A stretch of 64,000 nucleotides of DNA, from positions 401,501 to 465,500 of the forward strand of contig JAQGDQ010000118.1 in NCBI GenBank assembly GCA_030141605.1. Reading direction: 5' to 3'. Source of the stretch: Tubiluchus corallicola. Lineage: Eukaryota; Priapulida; Priapulimorpha; Priapulimorphida; Tubiluchidae. Within the stretch, counting starts at the first letter, position 1. Every line of letters starts with the position of its first letter. The translations under genes were made by a program, and so were the position numbers. Under the pieces are notes generated by a model, which worked only from the letters and a program-made list of their open reading frames with translations, did no database searches and was not told where the DNA came from. This document shows, in pieces, positions 25,749 through 40,300 of the stretch.

Positions 25749-25849
25749 GTCCTTTTCTTGTCTAACAGATGTTAACTCTGCACCTTCATGTCGTACACCT
25801 TACCAGGATTGTTGTATCCAAAGTGCATTGTCTGCTTAATCAGATCTCA

Positions 25850-26140
25850 CAACAGTCTTTGAAAACAATAGCCTTTCTCTTGAAATCAGAGTCAGGACCC
25901 TTTCAAATTTAATTGGGCTTGTATTTTTATACAATGCTGCCATGCTGAGCTATAGACAGTAAAAGGAAATTGACGCATTTCAAAGACATCTCTGAAGAAA
26001 ATCATTTGGTATTAAATTGCCTGCCAGAATATCAAACACTGATAATCTGCATGATGTGGTAAAGAATAACCCTAAACAAATCCAATTAAAAACACTGCGT
26101 TGGATTGGACATGTACTAAGCCACTCTCTGAATCTCCTCT
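25850..26140 (+). mobile_element. decayed LINE 3' coding relic, plus strand
   Basis: With stops and small shifts, the plus strand encodes SLSLEIRVRT, an EIDAFQRH word, IKLPARISNTD and LKTLRWIGHVLS. These match the order seen at the carboxy end of many LINE polyproteins (L-x2-K ... DAFQ-R-C-R-ILGI ... W-GHV-R). It is a different element family and orientation from the neighbouring relic at 25506. It is not a functional gene. Confidence 0.65.
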
Positions 26141-27131
26141 TCCTATAGCATTATGTAAAACTCTTAGAACGGCAAAATAAGCCGAGAAGGAGGTCAGCTA
26201 CTTTTGTATATAGATATAAATATTTAGCCATTACCACTCTAGATTTTGAGAGATGATTCATCGTGGGCAGTAGAGGCAGATAAGGGTGCCTGGCATTAAC
26301 ACATGAAGTTTGCCATGTTTTAAACCATATAAACAAAAGTAAACACGTAAACGCATTGAACCTGTAACTTTACCCATGAAAAGCAAGCATATTTTAAGCT
26401 ATCTCCAGTTTACTAAAATTAATTGTTGAGATGAACCAAAAATGATTAAGATTAAGAGTCAATAAAAGCATACAGTGTATTTGGAATTAAGGCCGTAAGT
26501 TATAAACATTGTCATAGACAAGAGAATAAAAATTAATTATCATACACAAAAGTGTACAGCAGAGTTAAATAAATAAAAGCATTTATACAAATATTTGGGA
26601 AATTCAATGCATAGAAAAATAATTACAGGATATTCCACATGTTAAAGTTTACATTACTTCTTCTATTAAGTGAAAACTCACTTATGGCCAGAACATTCTC
26701 ATGAACTTCTAAACTGAACGTACGTGCCTAAAGGTTTATCGTTCTGAGTTCTCACCAAGTTTGATCTAATTCCTAATGTTGCTATACAAGTGCTGCAATG
26801 CGTGATACTGAGTCTGCCATTATTAGCCTTTTGGCTTGTTGTATTTAGTTTGTTTTGTTTCCATGTCCTGGATAGCATTGCGCACTGCCAGGATGCTGTA
26901 GTAATGGCTATTTGTGCTGCACACATTTCTAATCTGTATGTTGATATCTTTTGTAATATATGATTGTTGAATCTATTTAGATAATATTAAAGTCAATTAT
27001 TCAATACATTATACTGATCTGCATAGTATTTTTTCTTCTATTTCAACATGTTGGCATCACTGTTGTGTGAAATGTCTTTATTGTGAGTAAAAATTTTTCC
27101 TATTTTTAAATTAGATCTGGTCACCTTGAAC

Positions 27132-28354
27132 ATGAGACGGTCTTCCGCACCTAGTCAAGTCACCTCACTGAAGAAGCGGCCTCGATTCTCTTGCCCTTTT
27201 AAAGAAACTATTTGTACTAAAAAGCTAGAAGCCTGCAATGATGACCCAGTAAACTCAAATGAGGTATAATGCCTAACTAATTTTTTTCTAGTAATATTTG
27301 ACTACACAATAGGTAACTTGGTGTACATCAAGTGGCAGGTCTTGAACTACTAAAGCTGAATAAATGAACTAGCATCATTTATTATTTACTGTTTACTACA
27401 TTATTTAATCTAATTTAATCTAAAATTTAATCAAATTAGTATTTTTGTTAGTAGACTAGGCCTTTGTTCTTTCACTATTGTGTGGTCGCTACATAAAGAC
27501 ATCAATATGGAAAGGTGGATAAATTTCAGTCCTTTGCTGTTTTCTATGCCAGTCAATGATATTAACATATCACTATTCAACTGATGATGTAACTAGTAAA
27601 GTGAAGAATTGATGCACAATTATAAATATTTGCCCTTATCAGGCATAAATTATAAGATCATAAGGGTTGAAATATGAAAATTCTGGATTGTGTGTATGTC
27701 TGATCAAAGTGAGAAACATTTAGTAAATAATTGTTTTGAAATCCAAGTTAATTGCCTCATTCCTTTTGTGATTTTTTTCCAAAAGTTTGATTAATATATT
27801 ACATTTAAATAATAGAAACTTTACTCTATGAATGTGCAGAAATGACATAGTTAGATACAACTTTGTTTAAGTATTTTGTTTTTATTTTTAATAGAATGCA
27901 GAGACATCCAGCAACAGGATGGATTCTTCAATGTTAGGTGCAGGTTGTAGCTCTAAGTTCAGAACCCCATTAACAACAAATTACAATCTTAAAAGGAGTA
28001 TCATACCTTGTAGCAACTCAGAGGGCAAGTTATTATAATATTATTATATTATTATTTTTATAATTTTCTTTGGGGATTTTGGAGTTGGAAAATAATTAGA
28101 TAAAATTATAGGTATCTAGACAATTTGTGTGGTTATTGAAGTAATCTTTGATTATTTTGGAAAGATCAAAGTTTGGAATGGATGTTATAGCTACACAATC
28201 TGCATGACATTACATGTAATTCTGAAGTCAAGTGTTTATTCCAGTTGTATAGTGTACCTGTACTATACCTGTTGTTCAAATTTATTTGATAAGATATAAT
28301 GAACAATCAAAACAAAACATCACGTATTCTACAGTTTAAAAAAATAGGAAGAGG

Positions 28355-28396
<42 letters not shown>

Positions 28397-31300
28397 CAAC
28401 TTGGCTGAGATTCTGCTGGTTCAGTGACTCATTTATCCTTGATAATAAGCAAGGCTGCAGTCATCCCACACACATCCCACTGAACAGGCCCTTCCTTTGA
28501 GAACTGGGCTCTAGTCTTCAGTATGCGAAGTGTATGAAGACACAGTTACTTTTCACAAGTCTGTGACTGTTGCCTTCATGAGTTAATCAAGTAAATTTGT
28601 AATTTGTAGGAACCACCAGTGATATAAAAGTTTACAGTGTTGTATGGCGCAAATTATCAAAGAAGAAGGTATGTTAGCTGAAACTGTTAAGTAAAAATGC
28701 TAAGCACAGAGTATTTTGACTTTCTCCTGGCTTGCACTCTCCAGATCTCTGGTTGTGAAAGTTAAACAACATCAACTGTGCTTTACAGTGTTTATCTTTT
28801 TGCAGAAAAGAGTTTTAACTTTGAAGAGTTTGCACTACAGATTAACAGAGAAAAATTCTGATTCTGAAATGACACCATCTATGGTCATAATCAGAATCAT
28901 GCCCAGTATGCTTCACTACAGTCCCCAACTCTCAGTTCCCAAAGCAATTTTAAGTGCTTTAAGACATCATGAAGTGAAACAAAACACAATGCTACCTAGC
29001 TCAAAATCGTGCAGAAGCTGCCTATGCTGACTACAAAAAAATCTACATTCAGCTGGTGATTTAAAAATGCACTGTAGAATCTATTAATGAATCTAGTGTA
29101 CAATCATTGTGATCGTAGGATAACATCAGTTCGACTCCCATAGTTACGAAAAAGCATTTACGATTGCAGCAGAAACTTTGTTTTTATTTAATTTCATTAG
29201 TTTCCTTTCGTGTTCCATTTCATCCGTCTTCATTGAGTTAGATCTAGAGAGCTGTGAGACCAACAATTCTTGCGAATATCGTTATCATAAATACTTTAGG
29301 TTCTCATAATGAAAAGGTATAATTAATAAATGAAAAGTGTACTTCATGTGTTATTCATTCTGTACGCTGTACTGTAGAAATTATCTGGTTTTACTTTATA
29401 ATTCGCTGGTTTTGAGTCCTACCAATTACTGTAATTTAATTTTTTTATTTTGCTATTTCAGCATAAAAGATGGGATGGAGATGGCAAGTATAATAAAATT
29501 TTGTTATATGAAATGTGACAAAATTGTTTAAAAGATCATTTTTTAATGCACTGAGGAAAATGTCAGGCATTGCTATTAGCATATGGGCATTGATACTAGC
29601 TGTTGATACTTCAGCTACGTGTGGCTTTTGCAAGATTTCATTAGCTTTGCCAAGAATTTCTGTTTGCTATTTCTAAATCCTGATAAAGCAATTTTAAGAC
29701 AAATGACTAAGTAAGATTTTTTGGCATAATTTGGTATTAAAAACAAGTTTAGAAATGTAACACTCTACTTTGAATTAATATATTTGTATATGTTTCTATT
29801 ATAAAAATTGTAGTAGTATTGTTTATATTTTATGATGCTTTATAATTATATTGTTTACAAAACATATTACAGCTGTGTTAATATACAATGGTAGGTCAGC
29901 CATTCTAAAAGACATGGAAGGCATTGTGTAAGTAGTTAACAATTTTTACATTCTACCATTTTTGCATTCAACATTTTAGCCTCAGTATTTCCATTAAAGT
30001 GCAGCGGCTACACCAAAAGTTAGCAGCAAAAAGTCACCTTAAAAGAATATGTTACCATTATTTTTATCATGGTTATCATTTATCGGGTTATAGGGCATCC
30101 GGTATTGTGCCCTGACAACTTCCACGAAGGCATCTATATTAGACACTGATTAATTTCTTTCAAAAGCTCCACAATCATTTTATTTTACCTGGCTGGAAGA
30201 AAAACTGGTTAGATTTTTATGTTTTTAACATTGTTGTGTAGAATCAGCAAACATTCTGGGTATAAGACTTCAGATCTGGCAAACCTGGAGGGAGGCTCCA
30301 CTTTAATTCTGGGAGATAAAGAAATTGAGGTAAAGGTAGTGAATAGCTAATGTTACAAGTTTTAATGTTCTGCTTGGTTGAAAAGCTTACGTAGCTACTG
30401 ATTATATATGATGACTGGTTGTAGTTAATAATAATAAAATTTGTATTTATTTATGTTATAAAGAATCTTTATTTATTTATTATGGATTAACAAAGTAGTT
30501 ATAAATGATTCGAGTCTTTCCACACACAATGTAGATAGTTTTATGGTATATAGCTGTGTGATACATCATATTATATCAATATTTTAAATGGAATAACTTT
30601 AATAAGAAGAATTGTTGTCGTTACCATGATATTGTTTATGTAGATAACAGATGTCATCAGTTTTGCCGATTATAACAGTGGGAGATGTTTTCAAAATGCA
30701 GCCCCGATGCAGCAGAGCATTCCTCAAACTGACAATGAACAATCATCTGGTAAGCGGCCATATTTGAAGTTCTATGCATGGAATGCACTTGTGGATTAAG
30801 TGACTGAATTTGTAACTCTATTATAAAAACGTCAAAATTAAGCTTAGTAAATTAACAGCAAAAACTGCACTTTGTTACCTCTCCCATTTCATCAAGCCAA
30901 CAGTTATCATTTACAGGAATCATTATTTTCAAAAAATTGCAATTTGCTATAAATGTAAATTTAATGACATAGTTTTATGAATTTGAAGGAGTTAAGCTTA
31001 TTTCAGTGTTTGCGAAAAATGTTAGAAGGATTTAATATACAATACTTTTGTGTACAATAAGCATCTCGTAAAATAAGTAGAAGCTCTTTAAAGTCACAAT
31101 CGTTTCATGCTTTGGCACTCCCATTTTGAAAGCCAATTCTTCCACCAATGACGTCCATCGACCGAAGAAAAGCAGCACATTGTCAATTTCTGTCAAAAGT
31201 ATAATAAGTTTTTACAAAAAAAATAGATAGCTAATTTTGTGTTACTTTTTATGAACATTAAGTAAGCTACAAAAGTTTGAATTAGTTTAAGCAGCACACA

Positions 31301-34300
31301 ATTACATAAAGCCACGATGCGCTCACTAACAGTCACGAAGTCCACCAGCGGCAATCACCGTACCTGAAAATTTCTGTGCCGCAGTAGCATAAATTAACTT
31401 TATATTTTACAGACAATTTTCTTTCAAATTTCTTTCTTGTGTTTTTCTAAGTTTAAGTGATAATGGTAAAATAAACCTAGCAAGCTAAGTGACTTGTCTT
31501 CCTTTAAATAAGAAAACTGTCGAATGATTTAATAGACACATTTTCTATTTTTAGTTGTTCAAAAACAGTTTTCCATTCCCGCACTGAAAAAAGAAGCGGT
31601 GACACCAAATGTACTTTCAGCAAAGGTACATATTGAGTTTTTCTGATTATGCAACATTTCCAAGCTGATCAAGATTTTAGTTGACCATGCGAGTTAATAT
31701 AAACATAATGACTAGTTCCTGGGCAGCAACAGATCTAAACATTTTTTCATAAGCCGTAGGGTCTGCAACACACTTCGGAGACGAGCTCGAAGTAACGTTC
31801 TTTGTGTTATCTTATGAAAAAAGCAAATTGCATTGAGTTCTAATTGTGTACCAGATTGTCGAGTTTACCCCCCGTTTTTTTTGTATTTTGCTGATAAAGA
31901 TGCCTCAGCAATTAGTAACCAGAAGAGTTAATGGAATTTAATCTGTCAAAATGACTCTTTTGCAACGTTTTACGATGGTATGTGCTTGACATCAATATTC
32001 GTGTCGAATCTTTTCACTCTTATTTATTGACTATCATATTTGCTGTTGTTTCAGATTCCAGTTTCTCAAGTGAAACCAAGGCATGATCCTTCATTGCCTG
32101 GCGCACTTGTTATGCCGCGACCAGATGAAAAGCACCAGGTATGTGGTTGGTTTTATGATGATGATGATGATTTGCAAAGTCTAATAATCCATATTATAGG
32201 TTAACATTGTGTTATAATCTGTAGTCACCTCTATATTAATACATTGCATTTGACGACACCTACAGTATCACATATAGGTTAGTCTAGCTCGGTGCATATT
32301 TAAGTTTGTATCAATTATCAATTGTTTGATATAATGCTTATTATCGGTCGGTGTGAAGTGCTGATTAGACAATGGCAGTAAAACTAATAACATGTTATAT
32401 TAGTGTGTGATGTAAGTTTTATTGAAAATTATATTTCAACCAGCTAGAACCATTTAAGTAATGCACAATGGTTATCTCTTAACAAATTGTTACTTACGAT
32501 TTTAACAAGTCACTTGTTTTCTTCAGGAACTAAATAACAAAAACTGTTTGCCAGTTGTAGATGTTGTAGTCGATCCCTATTTATCCTGTCACTTGCGGCC
32601 ACACCAAAAAGAAGGCGTAACTTTTCTTTACGAGTGTGTGACTGGAATGCGCGATTATACTGGCTGTGGTGCCATATTAGCGTAAGTACATGAAGACTGT
32701 CTGTTGACTATTTCGGAAAACTAGACTGTAGAGTTTGTGCTTTTGAAATGTTGCATTAGTCTTCTGTTAGCTAGCACCTGTGTTCCACAATTCCTGTTGT
32801 GCTTGTGTTTTACATACATAAAACGTAAAAGTCATATCACATGTGATAATATTTGATTAAATGAATCGTGCACAATTGTTACGCTGAAAATTTACTTTTT
32901 TTATATGTTATCATTATTAATTATTCTTTGTTCACAGTGATGCCATGGGTTTAGGAAAAACTCTACAGTGTATTACTCTAATTTGGACATTGTTTAAACA
33001 AGGACCCTATAATGGCAAACCACTATTGAGAAGAATACTAATAGTTACTCCTAGTAGTCTAGTCAAGGTAAGTTGAGCAACAATTTTCTATTCCTCTGGT
33101 AACTATATAATAATATATTATAGGGTAGTAGTGGAACCGTTTAATCAATTGTAATCGATTTGGGCATTTATTCTTGATCTCTGATTATTTTTTCAAATGT
33201 CGTTAGAAATCAATTGCATTACCAATGCCATTAGCACTTATTTTTCTCAAAAAGTGCATGGTAAACCGTCATTGTGGTGAAACCAGTATAGTATGGTACT
33301 ATGTTTGCGCAGTAACTTGTCGCCATGGCACCATGTGCTGCCTCACTGTGTACCACCTTACGATGTATCACCTTCTGGTACATCACGTGCTGCTACATGG
33401 AATGAGAAAACATGGTGTGACAGTACACAGAGAGGGGTACAAAGTGAGAGCCGAACCATCAAGTTGAGGTTGGTCGGTATTTGAACACGGAGGTGATACC
33501 CGGGGATGTCGAGCAAGAGCGAATGTCTCGCGTAGTAAGTGATTTCAAAGATGGAACATTGTCCAAATTCATGTAATGCATTGAATGCGCAATCGATTTA
33601 TAAGGTGCTGCTGCAGGTGCACTACGAACTCCATAAAATTTGTGAATATTATGCGCTTGCTCCATCTTACATTTAAACGCATACTTCTACACACTGTAAC
33701 ACTTCAAATAATAATACAGTAACTTGACTTTCTTCTGAAGTGGCTTGTATTAGATGAATAAGTGTTAGTCGTGAACCTTTCACTAAAACTTTTACGATTT
33801 TCGACATTGCAACCCGTAAACAAAAGCTCTAAACATCCGTCAGGCCGACCATCTCACCGACAATGTACATGCACAGTGAAAACTGCTAGCTACTTTCTTC
33901 AGCAAATGTGTGGACCTCTCGCATTGCTAGCACTGTCCATATCAGGTGTTCAACTAGCATAGCAGTATTACATCTCAGCTTGTATAGGGACTAGATGATT
34001 CATTAATTTGTTGTTTTTTGCATGTAGATAGACAGCTCTGCCTCATAAGGCCTATCAACCTATTATAATCGATTATGAAATTGATTTTGCATCCGATTAA
34101 TCGATTAAGAGAATGAAACTAATATCCCACCACTAATACAGGGTATATGAATTATCATGTTATATATTTTTCCACCCGCCAATTGTCATTATTTTATAAA
34201 ACTCATGGAAACTACTGCTATTAAAACTATTTTTGAGACTTTGGCAATACAACAAGGTAGTTAGATTTCCTGGGAAAAGGCACTGCAAAAAATGTAACGA

Positions 34301-37300
34301 AATGAGTAAAGTGTTATATTGTGCTTTCAATGCATTAATAAATTCCAACCACAAGAACCAATACCTCAATCTTTAGTGTTTTGTTTCTGCTGCAAGTGCT
34401 TGAACCACCCGATGGAAATAATTTATTAACATCCTTTGCTACTGGCACAGCGAGTGAATTCATCTACTAGGCTAGTCTCTTCAAATTACCAGTGTTTGTG
34501 CTAGAATGGAAATCCTAACGTCTTGCAGTAATATCCAGATATTCAATCCTAACCTAACCATGGATGCACAGAGAGAGAAGGTATGACTTTCTTTCTAACT
34601 CAATAAGAATGACAACTTGAAAGAGGCTGGCCTCATAGACGAATTCACTTACAATTTCAATATTAGTAGATTGCTTCCTTCGTAGTTGCAACGTTTGCTG
34701 CAGAAATGAAACACTAAATATTGAGAAAATGTATATGACTAGAATTTGTCATATGTGACAGGATGACTAGAACAATATAGCAGTTTTTGAAGATGCAGTT
34801 ACTAGTGTGCTCAACTGCTGCCAATACTGGTGGCTAGTGCATTCTAAACGCCATGCAGTAATATTCAGATATTCAAAAACATACATTCTACAGTTTTATA
34901 AAAAACTGATCAGTAACTTTTATGAATTGCTAATAATGATTTTTTACTGCATATCTGCTTTTCGTCTGCTTTACGTCAAGCCAGGTTAGTCATAACTACA
35001 AATGTTTTTAAATGCAACTGGACTTATTAATTACTATTTTTTTGCAGAATTGGTGCAACGAATTTCGGAAGTGGCTTGGCAATGAAAGAATAAGAGTTTA
35101 CCCAGTCACACAAGACCACAGGCCTGAAGTAAATGGTCATTCTAGCATCTAGTGATTCATTTTGTGTTTGTAGTCTGTTTTTTTACTTTTCTGGCATGTT
35201 TTTTCTTGTCTTGGTAACTAGTTTTCTATAATCCTTTATTTATATTTATTTTTTCAAGTGAAAATAGGCCACAGTGGTGCACAGTTTTTTTATTTCTTTT
35301 TTGGGATTTTCGGTTCGTTGTTCTTTATTCTATACAAATTGCCTCAGTCAAGTCCAAAGCCATTCTGGGTAACAGGCTTCAATAATAAGGTGAAAATATG
35401 AGTACCCACCCAGAAAAATAGATTTTATATAACTAATTTGCTAACCATAGAAGGTATCTGTTGATATTCTTTTTAAATCGAGTGAGATTGTAGTTTTCAT
35501 GCAAACAATTTTCTGGTAGAGAATTTGAAGATAAGAAGCCTGAGGGAAAAAAGATAGAAAAAACCTGAGGGAGAGTTCCACAAACTGTCACCTCAAGAAA
35601 GGTGTTTGAGAGCATCTTCTATAACAGTAATAATAGAAAAGGTTTAACGTAGCAAATGACCTTTGATGAGCAAGGCACTCGAATCACCCCAGATGAAACC
35701 ATCCAAAGTGATAATAATGCCTTAATTATTGTTATTAGGAATCACTTTATGTTAAACAAATTATAAGAACCATTTTTATTACTGTCCATTAGTGGCATGT
35801 CTAGGGTATGGCAGGTGCCCTGGGCACCACTCGAAGGGGGTGGCCACTCAGCAGTTTCTAAAAAAAATGAATTCCAGTGCTTTCTGTAGGCGTTATTTTT
35901 CCTAGATGCGCCCCTGCTGCCCATTCAGTAATGTGTTACTTTTAGTGGCAGTGTTTGAGAAGAAAACAATTTTAGCATTGATACAGTCAAACGTATGACA
36001 GCTTTTGTTGATTAGCCACTTTCAGTTTTAAATTGGTGTATTTTTAAGAGGAGCTTTTGAAGTCAAACTAAACCCTCATTTGTAATATAAGCTTTGCAAT
36101 TTAAAATCCTACTCTCGTTACGAATATTTAATTTATTTTATTATCACTTTGCTTTTACTTATCACTTTGTTGTTAATGGTATTAAATTCGAAGAACCCCA
36201 TTTTTCACTGCGTGAGACAAATGCTGTTCACACGAGGTCACCAATGATCGGTAACCAAAGACAGTTAGTTATTGCTCTTACAGAACTGTTACAGCAGACA
36301 ATAACTTTAGAATATTATCCTTTTACTCATTTTATATCTCACCTTCTGGTAATATGTCACAAGTAGTTTTGTTCTTCTGTCTCTGTTTTGTTTATCCATC
36401 TAAATTTTGTTTGCAACGTATCTGATATTCCTCGTAGTCCTATTTTTCTCGGTGGCACTTTAATGTTTTTTAATACAACACAGTACTTATTTTTTAACAC
36501 CGTAAATAATAAATTATAAAACCCAAAAAATTAATATTTATTGATTTGTGTGCATTTCCTCTTTTTCTTTCCACTTGAACAGCTGCACTGGCTGAGATGT
36601 TGGATCTTTCAAACGTCTTTATTGTGAAATTTTTCATGAAATAAAGTACAAAATGTATCGTTACTGAATATAATTATTGCCAAAGTTCCCAGGAACATTA
36701 TGCCACAACATAAACGTACCTATTTACAATTACCTTCCTGCAATTAAATATGAAAAGCACATAGAAGTTGAACATGAAATTATATTATTGTGTAACTATC
36801 AACACATTAGGGAGGATACTGCATATTAATTGATATCACAAAATGCATTTGGAATTTGCATAGAAATTAACAATGTTCATCTGGTTTCACAAAAATTATA
36901 CTGTTCGCAATACGAGACATTAGTGCACCTAATTGGTCCTTGCCCAGCTCACTCCATTGTTCAGACAAATAATCTTCAACTAGTCCGTCAGTTTCTGCAT
37001 TTCCACTGGAATATGAACTAGGAATGTCAACTGTTAAGATATAGACATAATCTTTACGAGGTGCTGTCTCAGTGTCACAGTAACCGTATAGTAATAATGA
37101 CGACGTTGGCGGAAGGCTGTCTATCTTTTCAATAACTACAACTTGGTTATCACCTGTAAATGCTTTTTGAAGTTTGTCATCTAATGCCTTTTTTGTTTCA
37201 TCCGCATCCCGATAAGTGAACTGTTCAGAATTTATCCTGATCGGGACGTTATTGTTGTTGATAGTTTTTGCTAGTTTATGTATAATACAATTTGTGGTAC

Positions 37301-40300
37301 GTGCTGCGCCATCTACAGATGCAAATAATAACACACCAGGACGCTTTGGATTAGACACAAATAAAGAAGATTTTACTGCAGTTCTGATAATGGTCCAGCT
37401 TCGTCTTGATTGATTCGTGTACTTGTTTTCTATGTTTTTTAAATCACTGGTGAACTTCTCAACAGCTGATGATAAATTCGCTGTGCCTTCCTTCGAACTG
37501 GATGCAAAGAAACAAACAGCAAGTATAATCAGTATTGACAAAATGAGAAAGAAGATTTTTGTTGACAAAATGAGAAAGAAGTTTTTTGTCCAATAGTTCT
37601 TGTCACTTTCAGATTTTGCTCTTCCTTTTCTTGTAGTCAACTGCACCAAGCTCTTGGCAGGCTCTTCTTGTTCATCTGTGTCATCTGTACTGCTACTGTT
37701 GGTATCACAGCGGCTTGATGATTTATCATTTTTGCTTTTACGTCTCAGTCTTGGAGACTTTGGAGGGGATCTTCTTATTGGCGGTCGGTTCATTATTTTG
37801 TTGTAGAATCAGTACTACACAGCCTGTTTGATCTGGAAAATATGTAAAAAACTTAAAGCTAGAGTATACGGAAGAAATGCCAGCAGGTTAAATGCACAAA
37901 GCCACAAATATACACATACAACATGAGTGTAAACAAAGGCATAGAATTTCCCCAATTATCATCCAACGTATTCATGTGTCTGTCTTTGTACATACACTTC
38001 AGACAGCTAGCAAGAGAAAAAGAGAGTTTTCAAACTCCACTCACGCGTTCTAGAACCAATGTTCCCTCTCCCTCTAAGCTGTATGCAAACTCGCACACGA
38101 AGAAAATTAAATGCACATAAAAGCACACACAGCTACAAAATACAGAACAAAAAGTAGCTCAAACTTCAATCTACAGGAAAATATCTTAACTGAATGCATA
38201 ACTTCATAAATGTTTCTACTATAATACAACGTAATGTTTGTATTATATTAAATTTAAGAGAACTTATAATACTTAAGATATAATTATAAGAGAACACCTG
38301 TGGCAAAACTGAGGTGAGAAAAATGGGCAGGTTTAATTAATAATATAACTATCTAGGTTCCTCATTCAATGTGCGCAGTTTAGCTTAGTTTACATAATGA
38401 GAGCAATTTAGATTTCAGACTCGCCAATAAGCAAATGCCTGGTCTAAAGGTTGCTATTAAACTTTCAGTAAAGATACATTAGTTCTGAATTACGAAGCAC
38501 ACATGGCACTGAATTCAACTGCTGTTTTGGTTGCTAAGAAGCTATGAAAAAAATGTTGCCAGTGATGTTAGCAAAGTTTTTTATGAATGCCTTTCTGATT
38601 TCTGTGGAGCCATTTCTAAGCTCCTAAATTTTTTTTGACTACTTCTCACATAAACACAGAACAAATATAAAACTTGCAGCACATTTAAGTACAGAAACTA
38701 TAAAATTCTTTTAGTTCTGTTACAGTAAAAAGTTGCACGTTTCGGACAGCAAAAATTAGAGTTATAGCGTGTTTGGCATTATAATGAGGTGCATTAATAC
38801 ATACATGTCTATGCAAATATGGACGTTTTGTTTTGCTAAAAATTTGGGTGGTAAGCGAAGGTTGGTGCTGCAAAAGGGGCACTATAATGCAGTTGACTGT
38901 ATGGTTTAATATTCAGTATTAAATTATTATGGTTTATACACTTTGTAAATGCAAATAAATGACTTTGCCTGCTACGATACATCAACTGACACGGCCTTTA
39001 AAGTTCACTTTTAAGGTACCTGTTTAAATCCACAAATGTGTGTTGTAAAAATCACAGCAACGCTTGAAAGAAATGAAAAATGAACATTATGGCCACCTTG
39101 TACATCCTGGGTAACGAGGTTAAAGGTTAATTACAGTAGGTGGGCGGGTCACAGCATAAACCACTCGACAAGCATATTAGCGTTATGACAAATATTCTTG
39201 TTTACAAAACAAAACGGCACTTAACATCATTGATTCTACATAAAAGTCATAAAAGCCTATTGGTCACACACAAGTATCTCACTTTAAGCACGTGAAGGAA
39301 AAATATTGAGTCAATTATGAGGAGTTATTTGAGTCTTTTATCAGCAGTTTTTATATACGTATGAATAGAAGCGCCCCGTACCAGGTGGTTTTGAGTCAGT
39401 TAGGTGACTGGTTCTATTAACAGTGAGTCTAATAAACAGCACCTACTGTATATGTATTCTCAGCCATTGAACTTATTTTTTGAATTTCAGGAGTTTGCTC
39501 GCTCTCCGATATATCCGGTATTAGTGATATCGTACGAAATGTTTGCTAAATGTTTCAACGACATAAAAAAAGTGAAGTTTGACATAGTCATCTGTGATGA
39601 AGGCCACCGGTTAAAAAATACAAACATTAAAATAACCAGTGTAAGTATCATACTGTACCTCAGTGGCATAGCTAGGGGGTGGATCGGGCGGTCTGCCCCA
39701 GGCCGCAATTTTCAGAGGGCGGCATTTTGATTATGTCAGAATAGTAGAAAAGAAAAACACATGCAATTTAATTCTCCACAAAAATGCTGTTTGATGGGCT
39801 GCGAAGATGATAATTAGGAATTTAATCATCTTTGCAACATAGTTTGTCTTGTATCTGCAAGCTTATTACACATTATTTACATAAAATTTTGCGTGCCTTT
39901 GAACGACATATTTGTCACTGGCGTCTTTGTCTATAACACTGATGTCATTGCAAATATATTGTCATTATTTGCACAATACTAATTGTGATTCAGTGGCTTC
40001 TTGACTTACCAACATAGTTTAAGAGTATTTGTGGTGGAGTATATATCTCCACCAGAATGTAAAATAAAATATCTTCATTTGGCATAATTACTTGTGGATC
40101 TATTATCTAATTTACGACACTATTCTCGACACCATTATCTTTGGAATATTTTGACGACAGTAAACTGTAACTTTACTTCATTCAACTATTATAATGTTCA
40201 AAGTTCTCCGTTAAACAACGATGTCTTAGAAGTCACTCCAAAATGGGCGTCAACTATCATTGTAATGCTGATTTCTGCATTAACATTTGTGTAAAAGCCT

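Larger units (their letters stand above)
24610..27131. other. divergent intergenic region between EIF4H and RAD54B
   Basis: EIF4H is transcribed leftward and RAD54B rightward from this interval, which must hold both promoters and the 5' untranslated exons. A likely 3' splice site (TTTTTAAATTAG) lies about 20 nt before the RAD54B ATG, so that gene probably has an upstream noncoding exon. No TATA box or CpG-rich core could be assigned with confidence. Two LINE relics occupy its middle. Confidence 0.5.
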
